A stretch of 64,000 bases of DNA from Lophius americanus (GCA_037951165.1 JBBDHG010000043.1:2044501-2108500), one strand, 5' to 3'; numbered from the stretch's first letter, positions 41,761 to 53,744 are shown. A program made the numbers and translations. The notes: generated by a model not told the origin, from the letters alone.

Positions 41761-42189
41761 GCGCCATCCACTGGATTTCACAGTGAATAACAACTAGTGG
41801 GCGATATCTCTCAGCATGGGTCACAGAGTTCATCAACACCCCGCGTGACTCCTTCCGAAAACGACCAGACACAGAACCTAAACCAGCTTCAATCTAATTT
41901 CCCCCCGACATACATTAACTCAACACAGTCTGAACATCTCACCTTCTTCTGCCAGATAAAACACGTTCCTTCTTCATTCGAAATTGACCCTTCAAAATGT
42001 CCAAAGCCCATAGAATCGTAATATTATCCGCTGGGTCGTGTTTTCCATCCTCGGCTCGGTGAGGTAGAACTCCTCTCAGCAGCCGCAGACCACCACCTGC
42101 AAATCAACACCTGATTAGGCCGCCAGTCTGCTAATTACACTGCAGCCGGGAGGCGCCACCTACCGGTCACCAGCAGTACTACACCTACA

Positions 42190-42372
42190 ATAATCTATAT
42201 ATCCATCTATCCATCCCTCTGTCTATCTGTTTGTGTGTTTCCTTTTCTGTCTGATACATGTAAGTCTTCTGTCTGTTCGTCTGTGACTTTGTCTCTCCGT
42301 CTCTCTTTCTATTTCTGTGTTTGTCTTTCTGTCTGTCTGTCCGTTTGTCTGTGTGTCTGTCTATCTGTCCAT
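42190..42372. repeat. degenerate (TCTG)n tract
   Basis: Long pyrimidine-rich run of CTGT/CTAT variants. Confidence 0.85.
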
Positions 42373-42438
42373 ATGTTCATGCTGTCACAGCAGTGATACA
42401 AATCCTCTGATTATAGTGACATCCATTCATTTCTCTCA

Positions 42439-42480
42439 GGGGTCCACGGAGTGGCCCTCGGGGGCCCCTCCCTGGACCCC
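42439..42480. repeat. 19-bp imperfect palindrome, GC-rich
   Basis: Arms GGGGTCCACGGAGTGGCCC (42439-42457) and GGGCCCCTCCCTGGACCCC (42462-42480) with a TCGG loop. Two mismatches in 19. Confidence 0.85.
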
Positions 42481-43752
42481 GCTTAGCCAATGAATGACAA
42501 TCACATGAACTGATAATGCACTTAAAGTGGCAGCCAGGAAGCATCATGCAGGCGTTCCTGAAGGCAGGGACAGGAGCAAGTCTGCAGCTCTCGGGCTGAA
42601 CCGATGGCCCTGAACGCTGCACACAGCTCAACTCAGCTCAGCTCCCCAGAACTTTTCCTAAACACCAACTAAAAGCACAAATTAAAACCGAGCGAAGGTT
42701 GCTGCTGGACGTGCGATACTATCATTATGTCACAGCTGAACATGACTTTTAAATGAGCCGTGTTACCGAGCTGTAAATGTTTGTTTACATTCATAAAGTT
42801 CATAAATGATGGAGCGCTGCTCTGGGTCACTTGAATGCATCATGTTCTCTGAGAACATGTGACCCGTGTTGGTTCTGACTGTAGTCGACGGCTGAGCTAA
42901 AACTTTGCCTTCTGGCCGCTATTGGTCTTTCATTTGTTGGTCTGCATAATCAGGCTAACATGGTTTTATATTTTTGATGCTTTGGTATAAAACCACACCC
43001 TTCAAATGACCTGTTGGATCAACCAAACCCACAGAAAGTACCGTAGCAACCAGAAGTTTAGAGCTCCCTTCTACAGAAATGGGTCCAAACAGTAAACATG
43101 CTTCTGGTCCCAAAAAAAAGAGAGAGAAATAATCAGATCCTAAAATAAAACTATGGTTTTACAAGACTCCAGTACCATATTTGAAATTAAACGCAAAAAT
43201 CAGAATTGTAATATTCTAGCCGGGTAAACAGCAGGAGCAAAGTTTATTTATTTAATAAACTAAATTCAATTTTCTTTAGTTGAGTGTAGTAAAGTGACGG
43301 AATGAACGCTGTGGGTATGAAAATGAGCATTATTATGTTTTCTTTTACTTTATTCTACTTTCTCCTAATGATGAGAGCATTCTGAATAAATAAGAAAGAT
43401 TTATCAAAATAAAACATTAATTTTACCCAATTTAGTCACATCGACTGCTCTTACAAAAGTAGGTTGTGTTTCCTAAATGGGAAAAATTGGAATGTAATTT
43501 TTACTAAATGCATTTAATCCAATGTCACCGACACATCACAATGAGATGCTGCCGTTTACACCCATAATGAATCTAATAAATACCGTCATGTTTCATTTAC
43601 TAAACAAAATTATGTAATCCAAGAACCTTTTATCATTACATTAATGCAATTAAACTTGCTTCTTTTGCTTGCAACTATTTATTTCTTTCATCAAAAAAAA
43701 CAATGTGACGCAAACAATATGCATGTTTCATTTATGAATAAAATTATGTTGC

Positions 43753-45060
43753 ATTCACTAAACACAGTTAAGTCAAATTCACTAAACGCAGTTAAGTCAA
43801 ATTCACTAAACACAGTTAAGTCAAATTCACTAAACGCAGTTAAGTCAAATTCACTAAACACAATTAAGTCAAATTCACTAAACACAGTTAAGTCAAATTC
43901 ACTAAACACAGTTAAGTCAAATTCACTAAACACAATTAAGTCAAATTCACCAAACACAATTAAGTCAAATTCACTACACACAGTTAAGTCAAATTCACTA
44001 AACAGAGTTAAGTCAAATTCACTAAACACAGTTAAGTCAAATTCACTAAACACAATTAAGTCAAATTCACCAAACACAATTAAGTCAAATTCACTAAACA
44101 CAGTTAAGTCAAATTCACTAAACAGAGTTAAGTCAAATTCACTAAACACAGTTAAGTCAAATTCACTAAAGAGAGTTAAGACAAATTCAATAAAAACGGT
44201 TAAGTCAAATTCACTACACACAATTAAGTCAAATTCACTAAACACAATTAAGTCAAATTCACTAAACGGAGTTAAGTCAAATTCACTAAACACAGTTAAG
44301 TCAAATTCACTAAACACAATTAAGTCAAATTCACCAAACACAATTAAGTCAAATTCACTAAACACAGTTAAGTCAAATTCACTAAACACAGTTAAGTCAA
44401 ATTCACTAAACACAATTAAGTCAAATTCACTAAACACAGTTAAGTCAAATTCACTAAACACAGTTAAGTCAAATTCACTAAACACAATTAAGTCAAATTC
44501 ACCAAACACAATTAAGTCAAATTCACTACACACAGTTAAGTCAAATTCACTAAACAGAGTTAAGTCAAATTCACTAAACACAGTTAAGTCAAATTCACTA
44601 AACACAATTAAGTCAAATTCACCAAACACAATTAAGTCAAATTCACTAAACACAGTTAAGTCAAATTCACTAAACAGAGTTAAGTCAAATTCACTAAACA
44701 CAGTTAAGTCAAATTCACTAAACACAGTTAAGTCAAATTCACTAAAGAGAGTTAAGACAAATTCAATAAAAACGGTTAAGTCAAATTCACTACACACAAT
44801 TAAGTCAAATTCACTAAACACAATTAAGTCAAATTCACTAAACGGAGTTAAGTCAAATTCACTAAACACAGTTAAGTCAAATTCACTAAACACAATTAAG
44901 TCAAATTCACCAAACACAATTAAGTCAAATTCACTAAACACAGTTAAGTCAAATTCACTAAACACAGTTAAGTCAAATTCACTAAACGGAGTTAAGTCAA
45001 ATTCACTAAACATAGTTAAGTTGAATTTACTAAACATAGTTTTGTTGAATTTACTCAACA
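43753..45060. repeat. 24-bp minisatellite, about 54 units, with a 23-unit higher-order repeat
   Basis: Units are built on CAAATTCACTAAACA plus (C/G)AGTTAAGT variants. As 24 is divisible by 3 and the unit lacks stops in one frame per strand, long ORFs open on both strands (497 codons plus, 456 minus). The plus frame reads VKSNSLNT per unit. Marked variant units recur at a spacing of 552 bp (43973 and 44525, 23 units) and 576 bp (44171 and 44747, 24 units), so a 23-unit block was duplicated and one unit later added. Flanking sequence holds degenerate units. Confidence 0.95.
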
Positions 45061-45493
45061 CAATCCTGTTATTCCAAATGAAGTTCCTTTGTTTAGATCA
45101 TATAATATGCAACTATTTACTTAAAAAGGTCAAATAATGTAACAACTTCCCTGTTTTTGTTTTTTTTTGAGTGTTCTGGATGAAAAACAGTTTAGCACAT
45201 TTCCCAGACTCTGATATCTTTGACCTCAAGCAGAAAATCAGTCGCTCCATCACTTCTTCAGCCAAACCTCCAACAAAAGATGATAGGAGCGTGACTCTAA
45301 ACAAATCCAATATATTTATAACTGCTATTTAAAGATTATTCAAACGAAAAAAATGACATCCTATAATTGGCTGTAATATACAACCACTTACATTTGTCAC
45401 TGAATGGTCCATTTCTTGTACAAGAATAATATCAAACGTGCTTTGAGATGACTTTTGTTGGTATTGGAGGGTTTAAAAATAAAACTTAATTGA

Positions 45494-46226
45494 CTTACAG
45501 GTGAAGAGAATGAAAATGAATGATCTCATACAAAGCCACCTCTCAGTGGTTACGATGTATCAGGAAGTAAGTCGTCTGATCCCACAGAAAAGCCACTGTT
45601 GGCCAAATTGCTGAAAGAGTTAAGGCCTGTTCTGATATAAAGGTGTTAGAACACAGCGTGCGTCAGAACTTACTGCTAATGGGGTTTACCGCGCCGACCG
45701 GTCCGAGCGCCCATGCTGACCCATCAGCATCAGAACTTACCGTGGAGGAATGGAAGATGGCGGCCTGGTCTGATGAATTACCTCCTCTTTTTGTATCATT
45801 TGGAATACCAGGTGCGTATGGGTCAATAACGTGAGGAAGACGAGATGAACTATGAGGAGAAGGCGAGCCAGGGGCAAAGTTCTGCTGGGAAAACACTGTT
45901 GGAGACGAAGTACGCCCCTTCATGCCAAAAGCATTCCCCAATGGCCGTGGCCTTCTTCAGCAGGATGATGATGCATCTGCTTTTAAAGATGTTGACTTGG
46001 CCTCCATATTCCCCCGATCTCATTCAGTTTGAGGATCTGTGGGATGAGCGTGACAAGTCCAATACATGGAGGCCGGACCGTGAAACCCACAGGACTTAAA
46101 GGATGATTCGTTGCCAGACATCTTCAGCGGTCCATACCTCAACAAGTCAAAGATGTTTTGGCGGCAAAAGGAAGACCTACGAAGTACTAGGCGTGTGGTT
46201 ATAATGTTATGGCTGACCGGCGTATC
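45494..46226 (+). mobile_element. Tc1/mariner transposase remnant
   Basis: Frames broken by stops and shifts still show LTWPPYSPDL and DLWDE (about 45992-46050), the DDE-transposase C-terminal signature WPPxSPDLNPIExLWD. They end with GTTTTGGCGGCAAAAGG and a terminal repeat ATAATGTTATGGCTGACCGG. The left terminal repeat is not found. Non-functional. Confidence 0.75.
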
Positions 46227-47043
46227 AGTACAGCATTTCCTGTGAATTAATAAGAGGTTTTATTAGTGACATGATCCCTATTATCACCCAATAAAACAAA
46301 AAAAACAGAAAAGTGGCATTCTTTTTCTACTTTACATGCTTTTCTATAAGAATATTGTAAAAATCAAATGAAATTGAAGTGAAATTTGCAACGTTTCAGT
46401 GAAACATTACCATCAGATAAATGCGGTGGAGCACAAACTACAAAGGTTAAAGTGCCACACAGCGGGGGGGAAGAAATGTTCAAATCCTTTTATTAGATGA
46501 TGATTAGATGATTATATGAGAGTAGAAATACATGAAAAATAAATACTTTGTTACAAATGAAAGTCATCTGTTAAAATGCGTTTATGTTGAAAATGACAGA
46601 ATACTAGCAGTAACATGTATTTAAAGTATTAAAAGAACAGTTTAAAGGGGACAAATCCTATGAAGAAGTGAAAGTTATTGAAAGTTCCTTCATATGTCGT
46701 TGATCTTTAATGTCTTCAACCCCCAAAAAAAATGATTTCTTTATATATGTTATTTTCTTTGGGTCATTTGTAAATTTAATCTCATAGACACTCTAAATTT
46801 AACCATAAAATCAGTATTAAATTAGTCAATAGTTAATTCTTATTAGAACATTTTGTTAAACCGTGTTTTTAGAAAAACTGTTTGAACCTTATTTGATTTT
46901 TGGTTTTGTTTGAATCAAGTGACATAATTCTGTTTATTAAGTCCAACATGCTTTTTATATGCCAAAAAAAAAAACCCTACTCATAAAAACAGGACTTTCT
47001 CCATAGCCACGGTTAATGCCTCCGTGTTGGAGGGCCCTTTGAC

Positions 47044-47085
47044 GTGTGGTGCCCCCCAGGGCTCCATCCTGGGCCCCTTACTCTT
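47044..47085 (+). mobile_element. LINE reverse-transcriptase scrap
   Basis: Translates as CGAPQGSILGPLLF, the same motif as at 24335-24376. Flanks of both (for example ACCATAAAAT upstream) also look related. Confidence 0.7.
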
Positions 47086-47267
47086 TTGATACGTCATTCA
47101 AATGGCTCACATTTTTTAATAAGAAATAAGTGAGTCAAAATGTCTTCAACCAAACAGTTGAGCTCAGATTAGAGGGTTTAGTACAGATGAGCAATCCAGG
47201 AGCTCAGTGTTTTTGATTTTATCAACCAATCATATAGTCTATATGTGGAATTAATCCACAATATAAT

Positions 47268-47271
<4 letters not shown>

Positions 47272-47336
<65 letters not shown>
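47272..47336. repeat. (TA)n microsatellite
   Basis: About 30 TA units, followed by a second TA run at 47444-47477. Confidence 0.95.
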
Positions 47337-47344
<8 letters not shown>

Positions 47345-47348
47345 TATA

Positions 47349-47439
47349 TTTATTCAATACCAGTGACGGAAAGTAGCTTCATATATGTTCTAAAATCAGA
47401 ATAGTGAATTTAAATTGTCAAGTCTTGTGAGAAAAAAAT

Positions 47440-47481
<42 letters not shown>

Positions 47482-47548
47482 TGTGAGAAAAAAATTAAAT
47501 ATATATAGAACATATATGAAGCTACTTTCCATCACTGGTATTGAATAA
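47349..47548. mobile_element. hAT-MITE-like snap-back element
   Basis: A 44-bp inverted repeat (47349-47392 and 47505-47548, one mismatch) contains CAGTGACGGAAAGTAGC/GCTACTTTCCATCACTG, which resembles the CAGTGGTGGAAAGTA ends of teleost hAT-type elements. The interior has a duplicated AGTCTTGTGAGAAAAAAATT block and a TA run. Complementarity continues outside the CAGTG ends, so no normal target-site duplication is seen. Confidence 0.6.
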
Positions 47549-48073
47549 ACTATTAAAAGATGATTTTATGGGTTTGTGTAAATCTACTCAATCACTTTCC
47601 ACCCATTAGTGAGTCAAGTCTGAAAACGACTAAATTAAAGATAACATCCCCTTGCTGTGATGCAGAAACATGAATAAGAGCTAGAGTTGCATCACCAGGT
47701 GTGAAACAGCTCAAATCTAACAATCCCTCATAATTCCGTGAAAACATTTTTCTTCTCTTCATTTAAATGTGGCCCATCCAGGAAGTCCACTGTGTTTGGT
47801 ATCGATCCTGTGACCTCATCTCTTTACGGATTTTGAAACTGCAATCATTCAGTGTGTACATAAACCCAACTCCTGAATCAAATTAGTGCCACATTGACTC
47901 GGTATAACATTTAGTCTAATGAGGGAATGAATTGATACCCAGAGTAAAGTGAGGCGGGAATGTTGAGCTCTTCGTGACGTGTGTGAGATCACCAGCACAC
48001 AGGAAGCGAGCGGTGAGGTGAGTCTTATTCATCACTAGGCGTGTCTGTACAGCATCAATGTGATTAGAAGGAT

Positions 48074-48104
48074 GGGGGGAGGGGGGAGGGGGGACGGGGG
48101 AGGG
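48074..48104 (+). other. G-quadruplex-type tract
   Basis: Five or more runs of three or more G separated by single A or AC loops, matching the G3+N1-7 pattern. Confidence 0.7.
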
Positions 48105-48248
48105 ATGACCTAATACCCGTAAAAAGCAATGAAGTCATACTACCTGACTCATATTCCCAGCTGACACCAGTGCCCCCCAATCACAGCGTCCCAGTGCAGC
48201 GTCTGCTTGTTTGTGTGTTTGTTGTAGGAGGGTGAGGTAAGAGTTTCT

Positions 48249-48258
48249 AAGTGTGTGT

Positions 48259-48304
<46 letters not shown>
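48249..48304. repeat. (TG)n microsatellite
   Basis: Long TG run with one GA interruption. Confidence 0.95.
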
Positions 48305-48308
<4 letters not shown>

Positions 48309-50223
48309 CTGAGGTCAACAGCTTCATATCCTTGGGAGTATCTCACACTGTTGTGTGCAGAATTAAGAGATGGAGGAGACGCCGATCTGTCTGTCACCCA
48401 ACGGGATTAGCTGCAAACTTATGAACACACACATGAAACTGATAGCTGGGTCACGGCAGAACCGATTTAAAGAGGGATTTTAAAAATAAAATTAAAAATC
48501 CATTTATTCAGCAATATTTTGGGGTTCTGGACTGACAAAACGAGAATTTTGAGCATTTCAGTTTCGGACTTGGAAAACTGAGATTATTATTTTCATAGAT
48601 TTTCCACGAGATAGCAACTAAATGCTTAGAAATGACAAATTTAAAAAAACCAAAATCACATGTATGGGTACGACAGCCATGTTTCAACACAATCCTGCCA
48701 CAGACAGACACTGAGCAAACCCAAAACATTATGAACAGACGGATAAGACAAACCCTCAAATCCTTAGGTGAGCTGGTAGTTTATATTATTTCGGTGCATC
48801 TTATGGAGAGGATGACCAACATTCAGAGTCATATAAACATGTTTTTCTCATGAAAACAAATAAAAAGATATGAAGAAAAATCTAAATATTGAAAAGCACT
48901 TCCAGTCATCATGGCTAGTTGGCAGGATATGCCCTTCAGTCTCCTCAGACATGTTTCCATGGAAACCACGCAAACTAATGGTTGTATAAAATCCAATATG
49001 ATCAACACATCTAATTAAGTGAAGAGAGCGAGAAAGAGAGTGAAGAGATGCCAGATATGATTTAGAAAAACATTTGCATTCCTCAGACTCTCTTTTTTTA
49101 ATCACATTTTTTAATTATTATTTTATTATAATTTTTATAAAATAAATAAAAAAATCTAAAGCAATGCAAAAATGAAAATTATATGAAAGAAAAGGGAAAA
49201 AAAAAATTGAAAATATTTGTATTAAATTCAAAATTACAAAATAATTTAGAAAGTTTGAAAGTGTTTGAAGTGAGTCCACACACTGATCTTCACCCTGTAG
49301 GATTTAATCCGATCTTTTGAGTTGAATCACTGAATCACTGAGTCTCCAGACTGGGTTTTGTCTTACATTACACAATAAAAGTTTTTTTATGGCACTTTTT
49401 GGAAACCAAAGTCCGAGCAGAAGGGAGAAGTTTACTCTCCTGACACAGAGTTTTGGTAGAGAGAGGCCTCATCGCGAAAAAAGAAATCAACAAATAGATG
49501 ATTATAGACGAAGTTAAAGACACAGAACCTATAATAATGACGTCTGTATGTATCTGGGCCGCTGCTGCCTCGCCTGGTCTTTATTTGAAGCGCAGGTGAA
49601 AAAACAACCAAGTAAATACAGCCAAACGGGCAAAAAAAATAAACGTTAAAAAAAAAAAGGCAAGAAAAAAGGAGGGAAACCCCAGACACAAAGTGATGGT
49701 GGCATTCAGCTGATCAATCTATGGACTCCTGTCGGCCTGTACACAAAGGATGTGCTATCATTTGCATGAGGTCTTACATCATCCCTGAGAGCCCGTTGAC
49801 TGGGGCATCAGCACGTGGTGCTCAGCCAACGTATCCTTTTGTGTTCACCGTCGCCTCATTCAAGTGACAGCGGGGCACCAGAGAAGTCCTGAAAGGGACA
49901 TCTGGCCGTGGAAGTCAAAGGGATGTCCTCTAGGGGGTTTCAGACGTGTCTTCACAGCCGATTAAGCTTGTCCTCTTTGGAAGACAGATAATGTCCATAT
50001 AGGTGAGAGCAATATTTGCATGGGCTCTGAGACAAAGAGATGTGTGTGTCTCCGTAACCCACAGCAAAGATGGCAACCGGCCTCGCATCAGGGGGAGAAA
50101 AAAAAAAAGAAGAAGAGAGAAACAGAACCACGGACTTGGCCAGATGGTCAAGATCATCGAGTTTTTGTGTGTGCCTGTAACATGACCTCAGCACTCCAGG
50201 CTTCACAAGTATCCTGAAGCTTA

Positions 50224-50285
50224 CACGCACACACACAGAAACACACACACACACGCGCACACACACACACAGAAACACATGCGTG
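50224..50285. repeat. CA-rich imperfect microsatellite
   Basis: CA runs interrupted by GAAA and CG steps. Confidence 0.85.
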
Positions 50286-50369
50286 CACACCACAAATGTA
50301 AGCCCACAGCTATGGGGAGCGAATGAAAAGCAGACCTGCTGTGGTCCATTCAGAACCAGTTGAAGGTTT

Positions 50370-50408
50370 AGGTCAGGGTCACAAAGGTCACAAAGGTCAC
50401 AAAGGTCA
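50370..50408 (+). promoter_or_regulatory. array of AGGTCA nuclear-receptor half-sites
   Basis: AGGTCA at 50370, GGGTCA at 50376, AGGTCA at 50385, 50394 and 50403. The last four are spaced as consecutive DR3 elements (period 9, spacer CAA). It could equally be a 9-bp slippage repeat. Confidence 0.4.
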
Positions 50409-50453
50409 CAGCAGCGGCACCAATCAACCCAACCAAACTCACACATCCAGACA

Positions 50454-50484
50454 GGGAGGGGTGGGGTTGCAGGGGGGAGGGGGG
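50454..50484 (+). other. G-quadruplex-type tract
   Basis: GGGAGGGG, GGGG, GGGGGG and GGGGGG runs with short loops. Confidence 0.6.
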
Positions 50485-51689
50485 ACATTATCCCATATCC
50501 ATGTTCAGTATTGATTGGAGTTCTGGACTCCCTGCGGACCCCTTTTAATGGAGCCAGACCACCTCCCGGACAAACTGGCATTCTCGGTACACCAGAGATC
50601 CTGAACCACCCAATCGACAGACCTCTTCGCTAGTAGGGGTGGGGATTGGAGGCAGACCCCCCTGGAACCACCCTCTGGTCCTTCGGTGCATCACGCGATG
50701 CTGCCCTCCCTTCCCCTTGTTGATGTTTTCTGTCCATGTAAGTGGGTGGGAGGGGGGTCTGTTTAATCCTGGACTCATACCTGGAGTCTCCCTGTGAGCC
50801 CTCACCCTCCTGATGAACCAACCCCTCCCTGATTGGCAACCAGCGAGCGTGTCCACACTCTCATTAGGCATGTAAATACCCCCGATCCAGCGCTCAGCTA
50901 TATCACAACCGCTTCATTCCGCGTTCAGACACAACTCTTGGAAATTTGGGATTATGTTGTTGCTCCATTCCGTGTGTTAAGAAAAGGCAGGAGGCATTCT
51001 CACTAGAAATACTAAAATATTCATGCTGAATGTCTTTCAGAGTCAGAGGCCACACTCGGTCTGAGAGACTGGCTTTGTTTTTATTATTGCAGTTAGGCAG
51101 TTACAGCGTGGGGAAACACCACATATGATGGAGAATAATAAATTGAATTTAATAGTTGGGGTTAAAATGCGCCATAATCTACAGTGCGAAGTCAACACCT
51201 CCCCTGGGAGCACACTCACACACTCACACTCACAAAGAGGTTTCACAGAAATCCCCTCCCACAGCAATTCATAGATGAATATCAAGTTCAGTGTTTCCTT
51301 TAACATGTGAGTAAAGATGTCTTTATCTTCTGGTGGGGTGGAGGAATAATGGGGATAGTGATGCAGGGATGTTTTCACAGAGTAAACATCCCCAGAGTTC
51401 GCCTTGTTATTCAGGTGGCCTGACTCACCTTACATCCCATAAGCACAGATGGTATAATGACAAGGCAGACTGACACCCTCAGGAAGCAGAAAACACCAGT
51501 TATGACTGGATTCCAGTTCATAGACAGAGCCCGACATTTCTTCAAAGCTCTATTGATAGTGTGGAAATATCAATTTACATATCAGAAATGAAATAATTAT
51601 AGAACGCAAGAAACATGTCCTTCACTCTCTCCGGACTGTTTACTTTTTTCACACGTCCTCATCTATTCATTGTAACTAAATGAAAATTC

Positions 51690-52870
51690 CATTTCTGGAT
51701 GTTGTCTTTATTTTTATTAGTGACACACGTTTATTCAAAGGCACAGCTCAGGTATACGGTATGAGTCTCACAGCATAGTACACATATTTTGACATTATTT
51801 CAGACACATCACTCTCAGGGGAGCAACAGAAAGGTAAATAAATGCTGTCCAGAGCAACAAAAGGGAGGAGGATAAGTATATACTTCCACAGATGAACATA
51901 TAGAAACAAATGAATCGTGTGTGTACTTACATTTAGTCCATTAAATCTACATAAATATTTATAAATACCTTTACAAAGCAGAATAGTTCGGTTAACGGAG
52001 CATGAAAAAAACAACGTTTTTCATAACTTTTTATGTATATTCACGAAGACAAATAGCAGTCATGTGATCAGAGATACATCTCAGATGTAAAATGTCTTAG
52101 AGGTCAGTGCGTGTAATTGAGATTTGTTTTCTCAGATAAACACATCTCTCTCAGGGGGAGCCCCGGAAAGATTATTGGATGTTGTCTACATCAACAAAGG
52201 GGAAAAACTAACTTTAAATCACACACAAAAACATATATAAATGCAAAAAACTGCATATGAATCAATAAATATATGCACATACATTTTGACCAATACCTGC
52301 AGATCAGTTCAGGTTGCAAGAAATAACGTAAAATTCCATAATAGTTATTTCTATTTCTATTAATAATAAATAAACGGTGCCGTCTTGGGTTCAAAGACAC
52401 GGCTGAGGTAGACGACGTGTCTCTGATTTTAAGGGGAGCCCAAGAAAGCCCAAGAAAGAGAACTTAAATGGTGTCCACATCAAGAAAAAGGGAACGTTAA
52501 GTACAAAACATTTACACCAATTCATATTATTACATAAATAAACATCAAGCGAGACGAATAGTTTTATCAAGTACATCCGTTCAGTCAAGAAAGCATGAAA
52601 GAAGAAAAATGTGCTGTATTCTAAGTTCTTTATATTAGTAACAAATTCACAGTGCAGTCATGTGATCAGAGATACAGCTCAGATAAATAAATGTCCTAGA
52701 GGGTAGTGCATGTAATTCAGATTATTCCCATACAGAACTCTCACCACTCTCAGAGGGAGCCTCGGAAAAAAAGATACATGAATGTTTCTACATCAGCAAA
52801 AAGGAGAAAGTCAAGTATATGACACGGATATTACATTTACAAAAACACACACACAAAGGCAAATACCTTC
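51690..52870. repeat. four diverged tandem copies of a ~300-bp unit
   Basis: Shared blocks recur in order: GCAGTCATGTGATCAGAGATA (52056, 52654); CTCTCAGGGG-type with GGAGCC (about 51815, 52150, 52430, 52755); a GTCCACATCA-type block followed by an A/G-rich stretch; and GAATAGTT then GCATGAAA (51981, 52556). Copies 1 and 3, and 2 and 4, lie about 575-600 bp apart, so a two-unit block was probably duplicated. No shared long ORF. Family not recognised. Confidence 0.7.
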
Positions 52871-53744
52871 ACACTTCAGTGGAGTAAGTTTGAAATAAGG
52901 AATATTCTCAGCTTTTACTGCAGTTTAATCTAAGTTATTGGTACTTTCCTCTGAAATTATTTAAAAATAAAATTAAAGAATCTACCAGCTGCATGAGTTA
53001 GTTGAAATGAAAAAAGGGAGGAAAAAGGCTGGATGTTAGTACTGTAGTTGGAGTCTTTGTGTGTGAATTACAACCATGCCGTCAGGCGTGGCTTCTGTCG
53101 AGGACATCTTGGGGAGTCTCGGCGCGCAACGAGCGGCCGAACGGCGAACGGCGCGCTTCTTTGTTCACCGGAGCTGCTGCTGCTGCTGCAAAACCATTTT
53201 TTAAGGGGGGAAATGTGCGAGGGCTTTTCTGATGTTCCCTCGCTGCATAGGGTCTGCAACGCCTGTCTGACAACTCCCTTTCTCTTCTTCTCCTCCTCCT
53301 CCTCCTATACGGACCCCCACCACCTCCTCCCCCCTCCAGACACCCTCTCTCTCCCTCCTATACATAACATCCTCATGCGCAGCGGCGCCGGAGACAACAA
53401 CGGTGACCTGCAGCAAAGCACGGTTACATAGAGGAGGTGGGCGGACCCCCCCCCAATACCAAAATCTATCTTACAACCCCCCCGCCTCGACCAAAAAAAA
53501 AAAAAAATGCCGCTAACTCTTTTACCCCCCTAAACATCACGTCACATGGTAAACAAGCCCCCCTGATAATGTGCGGCTTTCAATCCCTGAATGATAAGAG
53601 TTGACATCATCTCTTCCGCGGGAGGGAGCGGACCATGTGCGCCACGACTGTTTACATCCCGCGTGGATGCGCTTACATAAGACAGAAATGCGGGCTTTGG
53701 GTTTTGGGTTTTTGTTTTGAGGCTCGGCTGCGGCTCCGGTTCGG

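Larger units (their letters stand above)
36131..53079. other. lmna-mex3a intergenic region
   Basis: About 17 kb between two divergent promoters. No protein-coding gene recognised. Listed repeats and possible regulatory sites account for roughly a third. The remainder is AT-rich unique sequence without visible signals. Confidence 0.75.

Noticed and set aside
43753..45060. CRISPR-like array
   Set aside because: Units are directly contiguous 24-mers without unique spacers, in a vertebrate genome.
43644..45137. 497-codon ORF as a secreted repeat-protein gene
   Set aside because: It is an automatic consequence of a 24-bp unit without stops. An equally long ORF exists on the other strand, and no exon signals, GC shift or homology support it. 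Kept only as a finding.
50545..50871. 108-codon minus-strand ORF
   Set aside because: No recognised domain and no splice or promoter signals. Random-length ORF in GC-richer DNA.
53048..53431. 127-codon ORF upstream of mex3a
   Set aside because: Ends in low-complexity CTC/CCT repeats in the CpG-rich promoter region. No homology.
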